A DNA stretch of 7,185 nt from CAYJDR01 sp964368965 (GTDB taxonomy: Bacteria > Chrysiogenota > Deferribacteres > Deferribacterales > Mucispirillaceae): NCBI GenBank assembly GCA_964368965.1, contig CAYJDR010000068.1, forward strand, positions 1 to 7,185, given 5' to 3'. The notes beneath the pieces were generated by a model. It searched no databases and had not been told where the DNA came from. It saw only the letters and a list, made by a program, of their open reading frames with translations. Below are positions 6,546 through 7,185 of this stretch, in pieces (within the stretch, counting starts at the first letter, position 1; every line of letters starts with the position of its first letter). Both the position numbers and the translations under genes were made by a program.

Positions 6546-7119
6546 AGAGCTACAAGCAATATTATTTAAGTCATTAGGTAATATCTTGTGCGAGTTGCCT
6601 ACAAAGGACATGTTTTTGAGCTTCATCAATGATGGATTGTTTGAAGACATCCCTTTCGAGGGCAACAACGCTCTTGTTGCAAAAGGTTGCAATGATATTG
6701 TCGAATGGTTGAAAACTGACAATGCAGAAATGCTAGTTGATAGAGCATATTACGACTACATGAAAATGTTTGTTGGCCCTACTAACTTACTTGCAGCACC
6801 GTGGGCATCAGTTTATTTAAACAAGGCACAACTCGTGTTTCAAGCAACTACACTAGATGTTAGAGAATATTACTCGCATTACGGGCTTGAAGTTGCATTG
6901 AAAAATAAAGAGCCTGATGACCACATTGGCTATGAGCTTATGTTCATCGGCTATTTGATTGAAAAAGGTAAAATTGAGCCAGCAAAGGAGTTTATCAAAG
7001 CACATGTCTTAACATGGTATGATAAATGGGCCGATAAGGTTAATGAAAACTCTGTAACTCCTTTCTATAGCTCGGTAGCGCTAATAGCGAAAGGATGTTT
7101 AGAAGATTTTATGTTGTAG
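6532..7119 (+). CDS. TorD/DmsD-family redox enzyme maturation chaperone
   Basis: A 195-residue cytoplasmic chaperone, all-helical in this family, that would bind the Tat leader of the catalytic subunit and hold it for cofactor insertion before export. Family motifs are clear: YMKMFVGP (76-83) followed by APWASVYL (89-96), matching the usual LFxGPxxxxxPPWESVY region, and the EPDDHIGYEL signature (127-136) near the middle, then FYSSVA near the C-terminus. Length is normal for TorD/DmsD proteins. ATG at 6532 is preferred, with GAGG at 6516-6519 about 12 nt upstream. A TTG at 6514 would add six residues (MRLVTT), but it has only a poorly placed AGAAG before it and the extension is not family-like. 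The start lies inside the iron-sulfur gene, giving a 14-bp overlap and probable translational coupling. It is the last gene before the terminator, so the operon supplies its own maturation factor. Confidence 0.9.
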   Translation: MSKNRELQAILFKSLGNILCELPTKDMFLSFINDGLFEDIPFEGNNALVAKGCNDIVEWLKTDNAEMLVDRAYYDYMKMFVGPTNLLAAPWASVYLNKAQLVFQATTLDVREYYSHYGLEVALKNKEPDDHIGYELMFIGYLIEKGKIEPAKEFIKAHVLTWYDKWADKVNENSVTPFYSSVALIAKGCLEDFML

Positions 7120-7120
7120 T

Positions 7121-7144
7121 TATAGAAAATTTGAGTTTTCTATA
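7121..7144. repeat. AT-rich hairpin immediately after the operon
   Basis: Perfect 9-bp inverted repeat TATAGAAAA / TTTTCTATA around a 6-nt loop (7130-7135), beginning 2 nt after the chaperone stop codon. It is nearly all A-T and not followed by a T run, so it is not a standard terminator. It may help protect the 3' end of the transcript or simply precede the real terminator. Confidence 0.5.
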
Positions 7145-7159
7145 AGCTTCTTCCTCTAT

Positions 7160-7183
7160 GGGTGGGCAAATGTCCACCCTTTT
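7160..7183 (+). terminator. Rho-independent terminator of the reductase operon
   Basis: GGGTGGGC (7160-7167), loop AAAT and GTCCACCC (7172-7179) form an 8-bp GC-rich stem with one G-U pair, followed by TTTT (7180-7183). It stands out in AT-rich sequence and lies about 40 bp after the last stop codon. On the minus strand the stem lacks a following T run, so it acts only on rightward transcripts. The window ends two bases later, so the full T tract cannot be judged. Confidence 0.8.
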
Positions 7184-7185
7184 CA

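Noticed and set aside
1..7185. CRISPR array, tRNA/rRNA, insertion sequence or prophage features
   Set aside because: No regularly spaced repeats, transposase-like proteins, terminal inverted repeats or RNA-gene-like structures were seen; genes fill nearly all the window.

Overview
The window is an AT-rich bacterial segment with two divergent transcription units separated by an intergenic region of about 155 bp. It reads as a dedicated oxidoreductase locus of an anaerobically respiring bacterium. The Tat signal with a lipobox and the DMSO-reductase-type enzyme fit a Gram-negative (diderm) anaerobe or facultative anaerobe. AT-rich lineages such as Deferribacterota or Campylobacterota are possible hosts, but nothing here fixes the taxon.

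Left half, minus strand (133-2863): two overlapping paralogous genes encode MocR-subfamily GntR regulators, each an N-terminal winged helix-turn-helix fused to an aminotransferase-like domain. The promoter-proximal gene (1499-2863) probably starts at GTG. The second gene (133-1506) overlaps it by 8 bp and is probably translationally coupled. By alignment to the MocR/GabR family, both have lost the lysine that forms the internal aldimine with PLP, along with other cofactor-contacting residues. They therefore look like non-PLP members of the family, and possibly partners in a heterodimer.

Intergenic region (2864-3018): a good minus-strand promoter for the regulators (TATAAT on the minus strand at 2895-2900), three TTGCA(T/A)AT boxes, a 6-bp inverted repeat and a strong Shine-Dalgarno sequence for the right-hand operon. 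The boxes overlap the regulator promoter and the probable start of the enzyme promoter, so they are candidate operators for the adjacent regulators.

Right half, plus strand (3019-7119): a compact operon encodes (i) a 950-residue DmsA-like Mo-bisPGD catalytic subunit with a Tat signal and a lipobox cysteine, (ii) a DmsB-like electron-transfer subunit with four [4Fe-4S] cysteine sets, and (iii) a TorD/DmsD-type chaperone. A rho-independent terminator follows at 7160-7183. No DmsC/NrfD-type membrane anchor is encoded in the operon. The lipid anchor on the catalytic subunit may replace it in part, in which case the electron donor must be supplied from elsewhere. The substrate (DMSO, another S- or N-oxide, or something else) cannot be read from the sequence.

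The most unusual point is the combination of two PLP-site-degenerate MocR paralogs divergently paired with an anchorless, apparently lipidated DMSO-reductase-family enzyme.
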